DNA of 64,000 nucleotides from Lysobacteraceae bacterium CU05-9 (GCA_007556525.1 SWJS01000001.1:340346-404345); one strand, 5' to 3'; positions 1-8,506 are shown, counted from the first letter of the stretch. A program made the numbers and translations. Notes: generated from the sequence alone by a model not told the origin.

Positions 1-73
1 GTGCCGCACATGGGGTTGTGAAAAATTTTCGCAGTTATCACCGAATCTCCGTGTTCAATCGAGTTGTGCCTAG

Positions 74-79
74 TATAGT
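74..79 (+). promoter_or_regulatory. Possible -10 element of pncC
   Basis: TATAGT lies six bases before the pncC ATG and there is no purine-rich ribosome binding site in between. If it is the -10 box, transcription would begin at or next to the start codon, giving a leaderless mRNA. No good -35 hexamer is visible at the right distance, so this is tentative. The preceding 73 bases of the window show no recognisable gene. Confidence 0.3.
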
Positions 80-85
80 GGTGCG

Positions 86-595
86 ATGTCGAACGTTCCG
101 TTACACCTCACCGACGCCGCGCTGACTGCGCTCGGGACGAAAGTGGGCCATCGCGCCCGCGACCTGCATCAAACTCTGGTGACGGCCGAGAGCTGCACGT
201 CGGGTTGGATTGCCAAAACTTTGACCGACGCCCCCGGTTCCTCCGCTTGGTTCGACTCCGGTGTGGCGGTTTATTCCTATGAAGCGAAGCAAGCGTTACT
301 CGGCGTGCAGGCATCGACGCTGGAGCAGTTTGGTGCAGTCTCGCGCGAATGCGTGGTCGAGATGGTGTCGGGTGCTTTGACGCGATCGGGTGCTTCGTTG
401 GCGGTCGCCGTGACGGGCATTGCAGGTCCTTCAGGCGGGACGGAGGATAAGCCAGTCGGGACGGTCTGGATCGGCTGGAAGCAACGCGGAAATTATACGG
501 TTGCGGAAGTTTTTCACTTCGATGGCGACCGTGATGAGGTGCGCCGCCGTGCGGTATGGCAAGCGCTGACGGGTTTGCGCGAATTACTCAAATGA
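86..595 (+). CDS. pncC: Nicotinamide-nucleotide amidase PncC (CinA C-terminal domain)
   Basis: This is a 169-residue stand-alone CinA C-terminal domain, the usual size for PncC, with no N-terminal molybdopterin-binding-like part. The family deamidates nicotinamide mononucleotide to nicotinic acid mononucleotide in the cytosolic NAD salvage cycle. The diagnostic stretches are present: TAESCTSG at residues 33-40, then the GVAVYSYEAK segment, then AVTGIAGPSGGT. It lies upstream of lexA-recA, the usual position in Xanthomonadaceae. The start codon has no Shine-Dalgarno sequence. The next gene begins about 30 bases after the stop on the same strand. Confidence 0.93.
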   Translation: MSNVPLHLTDAALTALGTKVGHRARDLHQTLVTAESCTSGWIAKTLTDAPGSSAWFDSGVAVYSYEAKQALLGVQASTLEQFGAVSRECVVEMVSGALTRSGASLAVAVTGIAGPSGGTEDKPVGTVWIGWKQRGNYTVAEVFHFDGDRDEVRRRAVWQALTGLRELLK

Positions 596-626
596 TTAAC
601 TGACGCATCAGGAGATGGAGTTGAAG

Positions 627-2291
627 ATGGTTTTGAAATTTTTCATGGCGGCTGCAACTCTTTCTTTCGCGATGTCGGCGCAGGCGGGCGAGACTTTATT
701 AACCGCCAAAACAATCCGCACCATCGACACCAATGTCTCTTCGGCAACCGCGATGGTTTACGACGACACCGGCAAAATTCTCGCACTCGGCGACGCTGCC
801 ACACTCCGCGCGAAGTATCCGAAGGCGAAGACGCTCGACGTTGGCGATGCCACCGTCATTCCCGGAATGATCGATGCGCACGGACATTTGTTGAGTCTGG
901 GCACCACGCATTTGCGCCCGAATTTGACTGGGACAAACAGTAAGGCGGAGATCGTTGGGAAGCTGGTGGATTTTGTCAGGAAAATGGATCTGCCCAAAGG
1001 CGCCTGGCTCGTCGGTCGTGGCTGGGATCAAAATCGCTGGACCGAAAAACAATTTCCGACCGCCGCCGATCTCGATGAAGCGTTTCCCGATCGACCCGTT
1101 TGGATGCGCCGGATTGATGGACATGCGGCTTGGGCGAATAGCGCTGCTCTGAAATTGGTCAAGCGTGATTTGTCCGGAACGTGGCAACCTGAGGGTGGTC
1201 GGATTGAACGGGATGCGTCAGGCAAACCGACCGGTGTTTTCGTCGACGGTGCAATGGATTTGGTCGAGTCGCTGATTCCTGACAGTGATCCTGCAACGAT
1301 GGAAAAAGCCTTGAAATTAGGCATGCAGGACATGGTCGCCAACGGTCTCACGGGCGTGCATGATGCCGGCGTGTCGTTGTCGGAAATGCGTCTTTACATG
1401 AAGCTCGCCGATCGTAACGAGTTGCCTGTGCGAATCACTGCGTGGGCGGACGGTGATGGCGCGGCATTGGATTGGCTGTGTTCGAACGGGTTGTATCAGC
1501 ATCCATCGCAACGTCTGAAAATGCGCACGGTCAAGCTCTACGCCGATGGTGCTTTGGGTTCGCGCGGCGCTGCGTTGTTGAAAGATTACAGTGATGATCA
1601 CGGCAATATGGGATTGCTCGTCACCAAGCCGGATGACTTGTTGCGCATCGTCGAGAAAGCGCGCAGATGTAAGGTGCAAGTCGCAACGCACGCCATTGGT
1701 GATCGCGGCAACCGCATCGTGATCGACACCTACGCGAAGGTTCTCGGCACTGCTGCTTCTTCGACGGATCATCGTTGGCGCGTTGAGCATGCGCAAGTTG
1801 TCGAGCTCGGTGATATCGCGCGTTTCGCTCCGTTGCATCTGATTGCCTCGATGCAGCCGACGCATGCGACATCTGACATGCCGTGGGCGGAAGACCGTGT
1901 CGGCTCTGCGCGTATCCAAGGTGCATACGCCTGGCGAAAAATGCGCGACTCCAGCGTTCCTCTCGCATTCGGTTCGGATTTCCCGATCGAATCCGTCGAC
2001 CCGCGCTTAGGCCTGTATGCCGCCGCGACTCGCATGGACACGGACGGCAAGCCGGTCGGTGGCTGGTTGCCGCAAGAGAAGGTCACTGCCTTCGAAGCGT
2101 TGCGTGGTTTCACTTTAGGTGCCGCGTATGCAGGCTTCGCGGAGGGTTCGGTCGGCAGTCTTTCCGTCGGAAAACGCGCGGATTTCGTCGTTTTGGCGGA
2201 GGATCCTTTAGTCGTGCCAGTTGAGTCGCTGAAGTCGCTGAAAGTGCTGCGGACCTATGTCGACGGGCGGGAAGTGTATCGGGCGGAGTAA
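627..2291 (+). CDS. Exported amidohydrolase (YtcJ-like, amidohydrolase 3 family)
   Basis: The protein is about 554 residues with an N-terminal signal peptide (hydrophobic core, then SAQA before the mature GETLL). It has the metal-dependent hydrolase pattern: DAHGH near residue 90, a metal-ligand-like lysine region at KLYADGALGSRG, THAIGDRG, VEHAQ, and a late catalytic aspartate in FGSDFPIE. This is the amidohydrolase 3 / YtcJ group, periplasmic here; the substrate cannot be predicted. I prefer ATG 627 over ATG 615 because GGAG at 617-620 sits six bases before 627, whereas AGGAG at 610-614 directly abuts 615. It may be co-transcribed with pncC. Confidence 0.85.
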   Translation: MVLKFFMAAATLSFAMSAQAGETLLTAKTIRTIDTNVSSATAMVYDDTGKILALGDAATLRAKYPKAKTLDVGDATVIPGMIDAHGHLLSLGTTHLRPNLTGTNSKAEIVGKLVDFVRKMDLPKGAWLVGRGWDQNRWTEKQFPTAADLDEAFPDRPVWMRRIDGHAAWANSAALKLVKRDLSGTWQPEGGRIERDASGKPTGVFVDGAMDLVESLIPDSDPATMEKALKLGMQDMVANGLTGVHDAGVSLSEMRLYMKLADRNELPVRITAWADGDGAALDWLCSNGLYQHPSQRLKMRTVKLYADGALGSRGAALLKDYSDDHGNMGLLVTKPDDLLRIVEKARRCKVQVATHAIGDRGNRIVIDTYAKVLGTAASSTDHRWRVEHAQVVELGDIARFAPLHLIASMQPTHATSDMPWAEDRVGSARIQGAYAWRKMRDSSVPLAFGSDFPIESVDPRLGLYAAATRMDTDGKPVGGWLPQEKVTAFEALRGFTLGAAYAGFAEGSVGSLSVGKRADFVVLAEDPLVVPVESLKSLKVLRTYVDGREVYRAE

Positions 2292-2318
2292 TTTTTTGCC
2301 AAAAATCCCCACACCCCC

Positions 2319-2347
2319 TTGACGCACCCATTCGTTAGTAGTAATAC
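2319..2347 (+). promoter_or_regulatory. lexA promoter (TTGACG-N17-TAATAC)
   Basis: TTGACG at 2319-2324 and TAATAC at 2342-2347 are separated by exactly 17 bases. The -10 box lies inside the LexA palindrome, so repressor binding would block the promoter. Predicted transcription start falls at about 2353-2356, at the ATG itself. Confidence 0.7.
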
Positions 2348-2353
2348 TACTAA
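2335..2353 (+). promoter_or_regulatory. LexA operator (SOS box), perfect palindrome
   Basis: TTAGTAGTAATACTACTAA is a perfect 9+1+9 palindrome ending two bases before the lexA ATG. It matches the Xanthomonadaceae LexA motif TTAG-N6-TACTA rather than the E. coli CTGT-N8-ACAG type. It overlaps the predicted -10 box, so it should mediate autorepression. I found no other copy in the window, including in front of recA. Confidence 0.9.
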
Positions 2354-2355
2354 CC

Positions 2356-3051
2356 ATGGACATCACCGATACCCAACTGCAGATTCTGGCCCTCATTGCG
2401 CAACGCATTGAGGAAGACGGTTTGCCGCCGAGCCAATCCGAGATTGCCCAAGCGATGGGCTTTAGCGGCGTGCGTGCGGCGCAGTATCACCTCGAGGCGC
2501 TCGAGGCGACAGGTGCGGTCTACAAGATACCGGGCAAGGCGCGTGGTCTGCGCTTGACGCCCGAGGGTTTGGAAGCGATCGGTATCGACTCATCGACGGT
2601 GGTCAGTACCGGCGATGATTCGATCGCTTCCGCATTAAAGGCGGAACAGCTGCAATCGCTGCAGCAATCCATGCGACTGCCGGTGCTCGGCCGTGTCGCT
2701 GCCGGTTTGCCGATCGGCGCTGACGTGCACAGCGATGAGTTCATCATGTTCGATCGCGTGTTGTTTTCCCCATCGCCGGATTACCTGCTGCGTGTGCGCG
2801 GGGACTCGATGATTGATGAGGGGATTTTTGACGGTGACTTGATCGGCGTGCATCGCACGAACGACGCGCGCAACGGCCAGATCGTCATTGCCCGTATCGA
2901 CGACGAGATCACGGTGAAGCTCCTGAAGCGCACGAAGGATCGCATCTTGCTGCTGCCGCGCAATCCGGACTTCGAGCCGATTGAGGTGCCAGTGGATGCG
3001 GACTTTGGGATTGAGGGGCTGTACTGCGGACTGATCCGCTCGAATCGCTGA
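2356..3051 (+). CDS. lexA: LexA repressor
   Basis: LexA is the SOS repressor that self-cleaves when RecA filaments form. Residues 1-70 are the winged-helix DNA-binding domain (PSQSEIAQAMGF helix-turn-helix), followed by a linker and the S24 peptidase fold. The cleavage bond is A116-G117 in GRVAAG. The catalytic pair is S151 (GDSMIDEG) and K188 (DEITVKLL). At 231 residues it is longer than E. coli LexA (202), mostly in the linker around residues 75-105. No ribosome binding site precedes the ATG; the operator and -10 box abut it, suggesting a leaderless transcript. It is followed by a small ORF and recA on the same strand without an obvious terminator. Confidence 0.96.
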   Translation: MDITDTQLQILALIAQRIEEDGLPPSQSEIAQAMGFSGVRAAQYHLEALEATGAVYKIPGKARGLRLTPEGLEAIGIDSSTVVSTGDDSIASALKAEQLQSLQQSMRLPVLGRVAAGLPIGADVHSDEFIMFDRVLFSPSPDYLLRVRGDSMIDEGIFDGDLIGVHRTNDARNGQIVIARIDDEITVKLLKRTKDRILLLPRNPDFEPIEVPVDADFGIEGLYCGLIRSNR

Positions 3052-3064
3052 CGCGATTAAAACT

Positions 3065-3084
3065 GAAATCGAAAATCGAAAATC
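3065..3084 (+). repeat. Tandem GAAAATC string after lexA
   Basis: GAAATC followed by two copies of GAAAATC begins 13 bases after the lexA stop. It is one of several short tandem strings in this window found just downstream of stop codons. Confidence 0.55.
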
Positions 3085-3110
3085 AAAAGCGTAGATAAAA
3101 GGTAAGAGCT

Positions 3111-3242
3111 ATGAAAAGCAACAAAGTGCAGTTCGGTAACGTCGTATTAGGCAGTGTCCTACTCGCGAAAGAGTGGTTGTCTGATGTACTCGATCCCAAA
3201 CATGTTGCACGATCATTGTTCGGTGATCTGAAGCGTCATTGA
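3111..3242 (+). CDS. Hypothetical 43-residue protein between lexA and recA
   Basis: A 43-codon ORF begins MKSNKVQFGNVV, contains a mildly hydrophobic segment (GNVVLGSVLLAKEWL, residues 9-23) and ends in a basic DLKRH. A purine-rich GGTAAGAG sits five to seven bases before the ATG, a plausible ribosome binding site. I do not recognise the family. Its place downstream of the LexA-controlled promoter and before recA is where other gammaproteobacteria keep SOS-linked genes (sulA in Pseudomonas), so an SOS role is possible but not shown. It is too short to be SulA. It could also be a chance ORF in the 283-base lexA-recA gap. Confidence 0.5.
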   Translation: MKSNKVQFGNVVLGSVLLAKEWLSDVLDPKHVARSLFGDLKRH

Positions 3243-3334
3243 ATGATTTTTGGACGTATCAGCGTGTGAGAACGCGATGCGTAAACTGATCATAACGAGT
3301 TGAATTTTTACTTTTACAGTTAAGGACCATGACA

Positions 3335-4369
3335 ATGGATGACAACAAGAAGCGTGCGCTGTCGGCTGCCCTGGGGCAGATCGAGAAGCAGTTTGGTAAG
3401 GGCTCGGTAATCCGTATGGGTGACCGCGTGGTGGAAGCTGCGGAAGTGATCGGCACCGGTTCGCTGATGCTGGATCTCGCGCTTGGCATTGGCGGTTTGC
3501 CGAAGGGCCGTGTGGTTGAAATCTATGGTCCGGAATCGTCGGGTAAGACGACTTTGACGCTGCAAGCGATTGCAGAATGCCAGAAGGCCGGCGGCACTTG
3601 TGCATTTATCGATGCTGAGCACGCGCTGGATCCAATCTATGCGACGAAGCTTGGTGTGAACATTGATGACCTGCTGGTGTCGCAACCGGATACCGGTGAG
3701 CAAGCGCTGGAAATTGCAGACATGCTGGTGCGTTCCAACGCAGTGGACATGGTCGTCGTTGACTCGGTTGCCGCGTTGACGCCACGTGCAGAAATTGAAG
3801 GCGAAATGGGCGATCAGCTGCCAGGTTTGCAAGCACGTCTGATGAGCCAAGCGCTGCGTAAGTTGACGGGTAACATCAAGCGTTCGAACTGCTTGGTCAT
3901 CTTCATCAACCAGCTGCGTATGAAGATCGGCGTGATGATGCCAGGTCAGAGCCCTGAAGTCACCACCGGTGGTAACGCGCTGAAGTTCTACGCGTCGGTC
4001 CGCCTGGATATCCGCCGCATCGGTGCGATCAAGAAGGGTGACGAGATCATCGGTAACCAGACGCGCATCAAGGTCGTGAAGAACAAGATGGCACCTCCGT
4101 TCAAGCAAGTCGTGACGGAAATCCTGTACGGCGAAGGCATCTCGCGTGAAGGCGAACTCATTGAGATGGGTGTCGACGCGAAGCTGATCGATAAGGCTGG
4201 CTCGTGGTACAGCTACGGCAGCGAACGCATCGGTCAAGGCAAGGAGAATGCCCGTCAGTTCCTGAAGGACAATCCGGCCATGCGCGCCAGCCTGGAAGAA
4301 GGCATCCGCGAGAAGCTGTTCGTGACGGCAGAGCCTGTCGCGGAAGCGGAAGAAGAAGCAGAGGATTAA
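3335..4369 (+). CDS. recA: RecA recombinase
   Basis: RecA is the ATP-dependent strand-exchange protein and the co-protease for LexA. It is 344 residues from ATG 3335. The Walker A motif GPESSGKT is at residues 65-72, followed by [10 protein letters not shown], the [18 protein letters not shown] Walker B and L1 region, the QALRKLTG and [13 protein letters not shown]2 region, and an acidic C-terminal tail (EAEEEAED). ATG 3335 is chosen over ATG 3329 because AAGGA at 3322-3326 is eight bases from 3335 but only two from 3329, and MDDNKKRAL matches the family's start. No LexA palindrome lies directly upstream. recX follows after four bases. Confidence 0.97.
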   Translation: MDDNKKRALSAALGQIEKQFGKGSVIRMGDRVVEAAEVIGTGSLMLDLALGIGGLPKGRVVEIYGPESSGKTTLTLQAIAECQKAGGTCAFIDAEHALDPIYATKLGVNIDDLLVSQPDTGEQALEIADMLVRSNAVDMVVVDSVAALTPRAEIEGEMGDQLPGLQARLMSQALRKLTGNIKRSNCLVIFINQLRMKIGVMMPGQSPEVTTGGNALKFYASVRLDIRRIGAIKKGDEIIGNQTRIKVVKNKMAPPFKQVVTEILYGEGISREGELIEMGVDAKLIDKAGSWYSYGSERIGQGKENARQFLKDNPAMRASLEEGIREKLFVTAEPVAEAEEEAED

Positions 4370-4373
4370 TCCA

Positions 4374-4940
4374 ATGTTTCAGCAGTCCCGGCGTTCCAGT
4401 GCATCATCGTCTGAAGAAGCCATTGCAGCTGAGAAGGACGAGAGTGCGCCACGCCGCGGACGCGGAGGCCGTCCACCACGGACGGCTTTGATGCAGGGGA
4501 TCGCGATGCTCAGCCGTCGCGAGTACTCCCGGCATGAATTAGGTAACAAGCTTCGTCAGTCGAAGGAAGGATTCAGCGCAGAGGACATTGAGACTGCGCT
4601 GGATCGTCTGACGGATGAGAAGTGGCAGAGCGACCTGCGATTCGCGCAAGCACTGGTGCGGATGCGTGGCAACTCAGGTTATGGACCACTGCGGATTCGC
4701 AATGAGTTGCAGACCCACCGGATTGCATCCGACGAAGCAGCAGATGCCATGTTGCAATTTGACGGAAAGTGGGAAGCCATTGCCGTTGAATGGGTCGACC
4801 GTCGCTACGGTTCGGCGATTGAAGGATTGAATCGCGACGAAGCGTTGAGCGTTTTGCGTAAGGCATCGGATTTTTTGACACGTCGTGGGTTTGATTATTC
4901 GACGATGCGAGTGGCGATTGCGAGCCTTGAGAAGCGCTGA
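4374..4940 (+). CDS. recX: Regulatory protein RecX
   Basis: RecX binds RecA filaments and limits their extension. The 188-residue protein has a disordered, basic, Ser/Arg-rich N-terminus (residues 1-38), followed by the three-helix RecX repeats: LMQGIAMLSRREYSRHEL, the ALDRLTDEKWQSDLRFAQAL segment and YGPLRIRNELQTHRI. It starts four bases after the recA stop, so it is almost certainly in the same transcript. At its end there is a six-base-pair hairpin (4942-4959) without a T-run. Confidence 0.9.
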   Translation: MFQQSRRSSASSSEEAIAAEKDESAPRRGRGGRPPRTALMQGIAMLSRREYSRHELGNKLRQSKEGFSAEDIETALDRLTDEKWQSDLRFAQALVRMRGNSGYGPLRIRNELQTHRIASDEAADAMLQFDGKWEAIAVEWVDRRYGSAIEGLNRDEALSVLRKASDFLTRRGFDYSTMRVAIASLEKR

Positions 4941-4941
4941 A

Positions 4942-4959
4942 AGCCTGATTTAGCAGGCT
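4942..4959 (+). terminator. Weak hairpin after recX
   Basis: AGCCTG-ATTTAG-CAGGCT forms a six-base-pair stem directly after the recX stop. There is no following T-run, so it is at best a Rho-dependent pause or an RNA-end stabiliser. Confidence 0.3.
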
Positions 4960-5014
4960 CTAAAGTGGTATTCTGTAAAGCTTACTGCCGTGATGGCGCA
5001 CTAGCTTTAGATGC

Positions 5015-7657
5015 ATGAAAACCACTAGCGAAATCCGCAACGACTTTCTTGAATTTTTCCGCGCGAAGGGACACACGATTGTGCCTTCGGCATCGCTTAT
5101 TCCGTCGAATGATCCGACCTTGATGTTTACGAACTCCGGCATGGTCCAGTTCAAGAACGTTTTCCTGGGATCGGAGAAGCTTCCTTACGTGCGAGCGGCG
5201 GACGTGCAACGTTGTTTGCGTGCAGGCGGCAAGCACAATGACCTCGATCAAGTGGGTTATACGGCGCGTCACCATACGTTTTTTGAAATGCTTGGTAACT
5301 GGTCGTTCGGCGATTACTTCAAGAAGGAAGCGATCGAGTGGGCATGGGAACTGCTGACGAAGGTTTGGGGTTTGCCGGCGGAGAAGCTGCTTGCGACCGT
5401 GTATCACACGGATGATGAGTCGTATCAGATCTGGAATGAAGTGATTGGCTTGCCGCCGGAGCGCATCATTCGCATCGGCGACAACAAGGGCGCGCCGTTT
5501 GCGTCGGATAACTTCTGGCAGATGGCAGACACGGGACCGTGTGGACCGTGTACGGAAATTTTTTACGATCACGGTGAGCACATTTACGGTGGACCTCCGG
5601 GTTCGGCGGATGAAGACGGTGATCGCTTCATCGAAATCTGGAATAACGTCTTCATGCAGTTCGACCGTCAAGCGGTCGGTACGTTGGTGCCGCTGCCGGC
5701 GCCGTGTGTGGATACGGGCATGGGGCTGGAGCGGATTGCGGCGATTTTGCAACACGTTCATGGCAACTATGAGATCGACCTGTTCCAGGCATTGATCAAG
5801 AAGGCGGCGGAGCTGACCTCGACAACGGATCTCGACAACAAGTCGCTGCGAGTCATTGCGGATCACATCCGTGCGTGCTCGTTCCTGGTCGTCGATGGCA
5901 TTACGCCGAGCAATGAAGGTCGCGGCTATGTGCTGCGCCGGATCATCCGTCGCGCGTTGCGTCATGGATATATGCTTGGCCAAAACAAACCATTTTTCCA
6001 CCAACTCGTCCCGCTGCTGGTTGAGCTGATGGGTGAAGCGTATCCGGAGTTGATGGCGAAGCAGGACTTCGTGATTGCGACGTTGAAGGCAGAGGAAGAA
6101 CGTTTTGCTGAGACGCTGGAAGCGGGGATGAAGATTTTTGAAGATGTCGCATCGCGTGCACGTGACGGCATCATTCCGGGTCGCGACGCGTTCCGTTTGT
6201 ATGACACCTATGGCTTCCCGCTGGATTTGACGGCGGACATTGCGCGTGAGCTGGACCTGACGATTGATCAGGAAGGTTTTGACGAGGCGATGGAAGAGCA
6301 ACGTGCGAAGGCGAGGGCGGCCGGCAAGTTTGGAGGTGGCATCGTGTTGCCTGCGGAAGTGGCTGCGAAGTTGTCGCCGACGGAATTCCTGGGCTACGAC
6401 GAATTGAATTCGGGCGGGCTGGAAGTCGTTTCGATTTTGCGCGATGGTCGCGAAGTTGATGCGTTGAATGCCGGCGAAGATGCCGTGATCATTCTCGATC
6501 GCACGCCGTTTTATGCGGAGAGTGGTGGACAGACTGGCGACAGCGGCACGCTCGACGAGCAGGGCGTGAAGTTCAATGTGAATTCGACATCGAAGCTTGC
6601 AGGTCAATTCCACGCGCATGTCGGTGCCTTGGAAGTCGGCTCATTGAAAGTCGGTGATCGCGTGCTCGGCGCGGTCGATGCAACGCGTCGCCAGGACATC
6701 GTGTTGAATCACAGCGCAACACACTTGATGCACGAAGCGTTGCGTCGTGTGCTGGGTGATCATGTGACGCAGAAGGGATCGTTAGTCGCGGCGGATCGGT
6801 TGCGGTTCGATTTTTCGCATAGCCAACCAGTGACGAAGGAGCAGCTCGCAGAGATCGAAGAAATCGTCAACGCCGAAATCCGTGCGAACGTTGAGACGCA
6901 AGTGCGTCACATGACGATGGATGATGCGAAGTCCGCCGGTGCGATGGCGTTATTCGGCGAAAAGTATGGCGATGAAGTCCGCGTCTTGAACATCGGCAAT
7001 CATTCGATTGAGTTGTGTGGTGGTACGCACGTGCAACGCACGGGTGACATCGGGTTGTTCAAGATTTTGTTTGAAGGTGGTGTTGCGAGTGGCGTGCGTC
7101 GCATTGAAGCGATCACAGGTGCAGCGGCGTATCATGCGTTGCGCGATGAGTCGCAACAGTTGCAACGTGCGGCATCGATGGTCGGCGCCAAACCACTGGA
7201 ATTAGCCGATAAATTGCAATCGACGTTGGATCGCCTGAAGCAACAAGACCGTGAGATCGAAGCGCTGAAGGCGAAGGCTGCATCGGCGGCAACTTCGGAC
7301 TTGCCATCGCAAGCAGTGGACGTTAACGGATCGAAAGTTTTGGCCGTGCGTGTTGAAGGCATGGACGCGAAGACATTGCGCGACTTGATGGATCGCCTGA
7401 AGCAGCAGTTGGGTGAGAGCAGTGCGATTGTTTTGGCATCTGCAGTTGATGGCAAGGTTGCGTTGGTGAGCACCGTGTCGAAAGACCTGCAGTCGAAGAT
7501 CAAGGCCGGTGACTTGCTTTCATATGTTGCGAAACAGATCAACGGAAAAGGTGGCGGTCGTCCCGATATGGCGCAAGGCGGTGGCGATGATATGCCGGAG
7601 TTATTGACGGTTTTGCAGAATGTGCCAAACTGGATCGCGTCTCGGATAAGCGGATAA
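5015..7657 (+). CDS. alaS: Alanine--tRNA ligase
   Basis: AlaRS charges tRNA-Ala and edits mischarged Ser/Gly. The 880-residue length is standard. The class II aminoacylation core is residues 1-240 ([40 protein letters not shown]). The editing domain has zinc ligands HSATH near residue 566 and CGGTH near 667. The C-terminal coiled-coil/DHHA1 domain ends in [11 protein letters not shown]. Two ATGs (5011 and 5015) are out of frame with each other; 5015 opens the correct frame. The ribosome binding site is weak. Gene order recX-alaS-csrA is conserved in Xanthomonadaceae. Confidence 0.97.
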   Translation: MKTTSEIRNDFLEFFRAKGHTIVPSASLIPSNDPTLMFTNSGMVQFKNVFLGSEKLPYVRAADVQRCLRAGGKHNDLDQVGYTARHHTFFEMLGNWSFGDYFKKEAIEWAWELLTKVWGLPAEKLLATVYHTDDESYQIWNEVIGLPPERIIRIGDNKGAPFASDNFWQMADTGPCGPCTEIFYDHGEHIYGGPPGSADEDGDRFIEIWNNVFMQFDRQAVGTLVPLPAPCVDTGMGLERIAAILQHVHGNYEIDLFQALIKKAAELTSTTDLDNKSLRVIADHIRACSFLVVDGITPSNEGRGYVLRRIIRRALRHGYMLGQNKPFFHQLVPLLVELMGEAYPELMAKQDFVIATLKAEEERFAETLEAGMKIFEDVASRARDGIIPGRDAFRLYDTYGFPLDLTADIARELDLTIDQEGFDEAMEEQRAKARAAGKFGGGIVLPAEVAAKLSPTEFLGYDELNSGGLEVVSILRDGREVDALNAGEDAVIILDRTPFYAESGGQTGDSGTLDEQGVKFNVNSTSKLAGQFHAHVGALEVGSLKVGDRVLGAVDATRRQDIVLNHSATHLMHEALRRVLGDHVTQKGSLVAADRLRFDFSHSQPVTKEQLAEIEEIVNAEIRANVETQVRHMTMDDAKSAGAMALFGEKYGDEVRVLNIGNHSIELCGGTHVQRTGDIGLFKILFEGGVASGVRRIEAITGAAAYHALRDESQQLQRAASMVGAKPLELADKLQSTLDRLKQQDREIEALKAKAASAATSDLPSQAVDVNGSKVLAVRVEGMDAKTLRDLMDRLKQQLGESSAIVLASAVDGKVALVSTVSKDLQSKIKAGDLLSYVAKQINGKGGGRPDMAQGGGDDMPELLTVLQNVPNWIASRISG

Positions 7658-7671
7658 GTGATGGGTCATGT

Positions 7672-7693
7672 GGTGCTTTTGGAACGAGGCACC
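7672..7693 (+). promoter_or_regulatory. Leader hairpin of csrA with GGA in its loop
   Basis: GGTGC and GCACC form a five-base-pair stem with a 12-base loop containing GGA (7681-7683). It lies in the 169-base alaS-csrA gap. Together with a second GGA in an ATGGAAG/CTTCCAT stem (7697-7726) and the GGA of the ribosome binding site (AGGAGAAAG), it looks like the arrangement through which CsrA represses its own translation in other bacteria. Inferred from sequence only. Confidence 0.35.
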
Positions 7694-7826
7694 TGCATGG
7701 AAGTTAAACACGCAAGACTCTTCCATTAATTGCTCGTTCGAACAAGGCGCTGCGTTGAACAGTAAAATAAACGCATCAGACCGAGCTGATAGTACAAAGA
7801 ATATTCTCGGGTGCTAGGAGAAAGTA

Positions 7827-8036
7827 ATGCTTATATTGACTCGCAGAGTCGGTGAAACGCTGATGATCGGTGACGAGGTTACAGTCACTGTCCTTGGCGT
7901 GAAAGGAAATCAAGTTCGCATCGGCATCACTGCGCCCAAGGATGTCGCGGTTCACCGTGAAGAGATTTATCAGCGCATTCAAGGCGGTGATGAAGCAGCT
8001 GACGGCGAAGAGTCCGAGGAAATGGTCGACGCGTAA
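7827..8036 (+). CDS. csrA: Carbon storage regulator CsrA (RsmA)
   Basis: This 69-residue post-transcriptional regulator forms a dimer that binds GGA motifs in mRNA leaders. The conserved RNA-binding surface is present: [16 protein letters not shown] at the N-terminus and [12 protein letters not shown] at residues 41-52, with the usual arginine of the RNA-binding core (R44). The C-terminal tail is acidic (EESEEMVDA). AGGAG lies at an ideal distance from the ATG. An intrinsic terminator follows 20 bases after the stop, then tRNA-Ser. Confidence 0.97.
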   Translation: MLILTRRVGETLMIGDEVTVTVLGVKGNQVRIGITAPKDVAVHREEIYQRIQGGDEAADGEESEEMVDA

Positions 8037-8058
8037 CGCGTTGCCACTTGAAATCACG

Positions 8059-8085
8059 TACCCGGCTTCGGCTGGGTATTTTTTT
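8059..8085 (+). terminator. Intrinsic terminator of csrA
   Basis: TACCCGGC-TTCG-GCTGGGTA forms an eight-base-pair stem with one G-U pair and a TTCG loop. It is followed directly by seven T residues. Confidence 0.88.
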
Positions 8086-8106
8086 GCGGTGTCATTGCTG
8101 GAATCG

Positions 8107-8135
8107 TTGCCAGACGAGGTAATTCACGCTAAAAT
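8107..8135 (+). promoter_or_regulatory. Promoter of tRNA-Ser
   Basis: TTGCCA (8107-8112) and TAAAAT (8130-8135) are spaced by 17 bases and lie 44 bases before the mature tRNA-Ser 5' end. Confidence 0.6.
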
Positions 8136-8179
8136 CACCGTTCGGTTTTGGGGTCTCCCCGCGACCGATGCAGTCCAAC

Positions 8180-8272
8180 GGAAACTTGCCCGAGAGGCCG
8201 AAGGGGCTCCCCTGCTAAGGGAGTATAGGGTCAAAAGCTCTATCGAGGGTTCGAATCCCTCAGTTTCCGCCA
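8180..8272 (+). tRNA. tRNA-Ser(GCT)
   Basis: This is a class II tRNA of 93 bases. Acceptor arms GGAAACT and AGTTTCC pair fully, with discriminator G and an encoded CCA. The anticodon stem CTCCC/GGGAG closes the loop CTGCTAA, giving anticodon GCT at 8214-8216, which reads AGC/AGT. A long variable arm follows, and the T arm is GAGGG-TTCGAAT-CCCTC. Confidence 0.97.
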
Positions 8273-8303
8273 GCTGTTTTTTGATTTTGTTGATGCAAAT
8301 CGC

Positions 8304-8332
8304 TTGACGAATCATTTCAGCTGCTGCATAAT
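8304..8332 (+). promoter_or_regulatory. Promoter of tRNA-Arg
   Basis: TTGACG (8304-8309), a 17-base spacer and CATAAT (8327-8332) form a strong sigma-70 type promoter ending 15 bases before the mature tRNA-Arg. The preceding T-rich stretch after tRNA-Ser may end that transcript, so the two tRNAs look independently transcribed. Confidence 0.7.
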
Positions 8333-8347
8333 TTCCAACTCGATTAC

Positions 8348-8424
8348 GCGCCCGTAGCTCAGCTGGATAGAGCACCAGGCTACGAACTTGGGGGTCGGAG
8401 GTTCGAATCCTTCCGGGCGCGCCA
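8348..8424 (+). tRNA. tRNA-Arg(ACG)
   Basis: This is a standard 77-base tRNA. The acceptor arms GCGCCCG and CGGGCGC pair fully, with discriminator G and an encoded CCA. The anticodon stem CCAGG/CTTGG closes the loop CTACGAA, giving anticodon ACG at 8382-8384, expected to be converted to ICG to read CGT, CGC and CGA. Confidence 0.97.
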
Positions 8425-8440
8425 TTCGAGCAAAGAATTC

Positions 8441-8466
8441 AAGCCACCGCATCGCGGTGGCTTTTT
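8441..8466 (+). terminator. Intrinsic terminator of tRNA-Arg
   Basis: AAGCCACCGC-ATC-GCGGTGGCTT is a perfect ten-base-pair stem followed by a T-run. Confidence 0.9.
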
Positions 8467-8506
8467 CTTTGCAGCTCGAATATGGCGACGCCACCTAAGG
8501 TCATGA

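Noticed and set aside
3320-4237. 305-codon minus-strand frame opposite recA
   Set aside because: Antisense shadow of recA.
4982-6619. 545-codon open frame on the minus strand opposite alaS
   Set aside because: It is a shadow of alaS: no recognisable domain, His/Arg/Gln-rich composition from reversed codons, and alaS is unambiguous.
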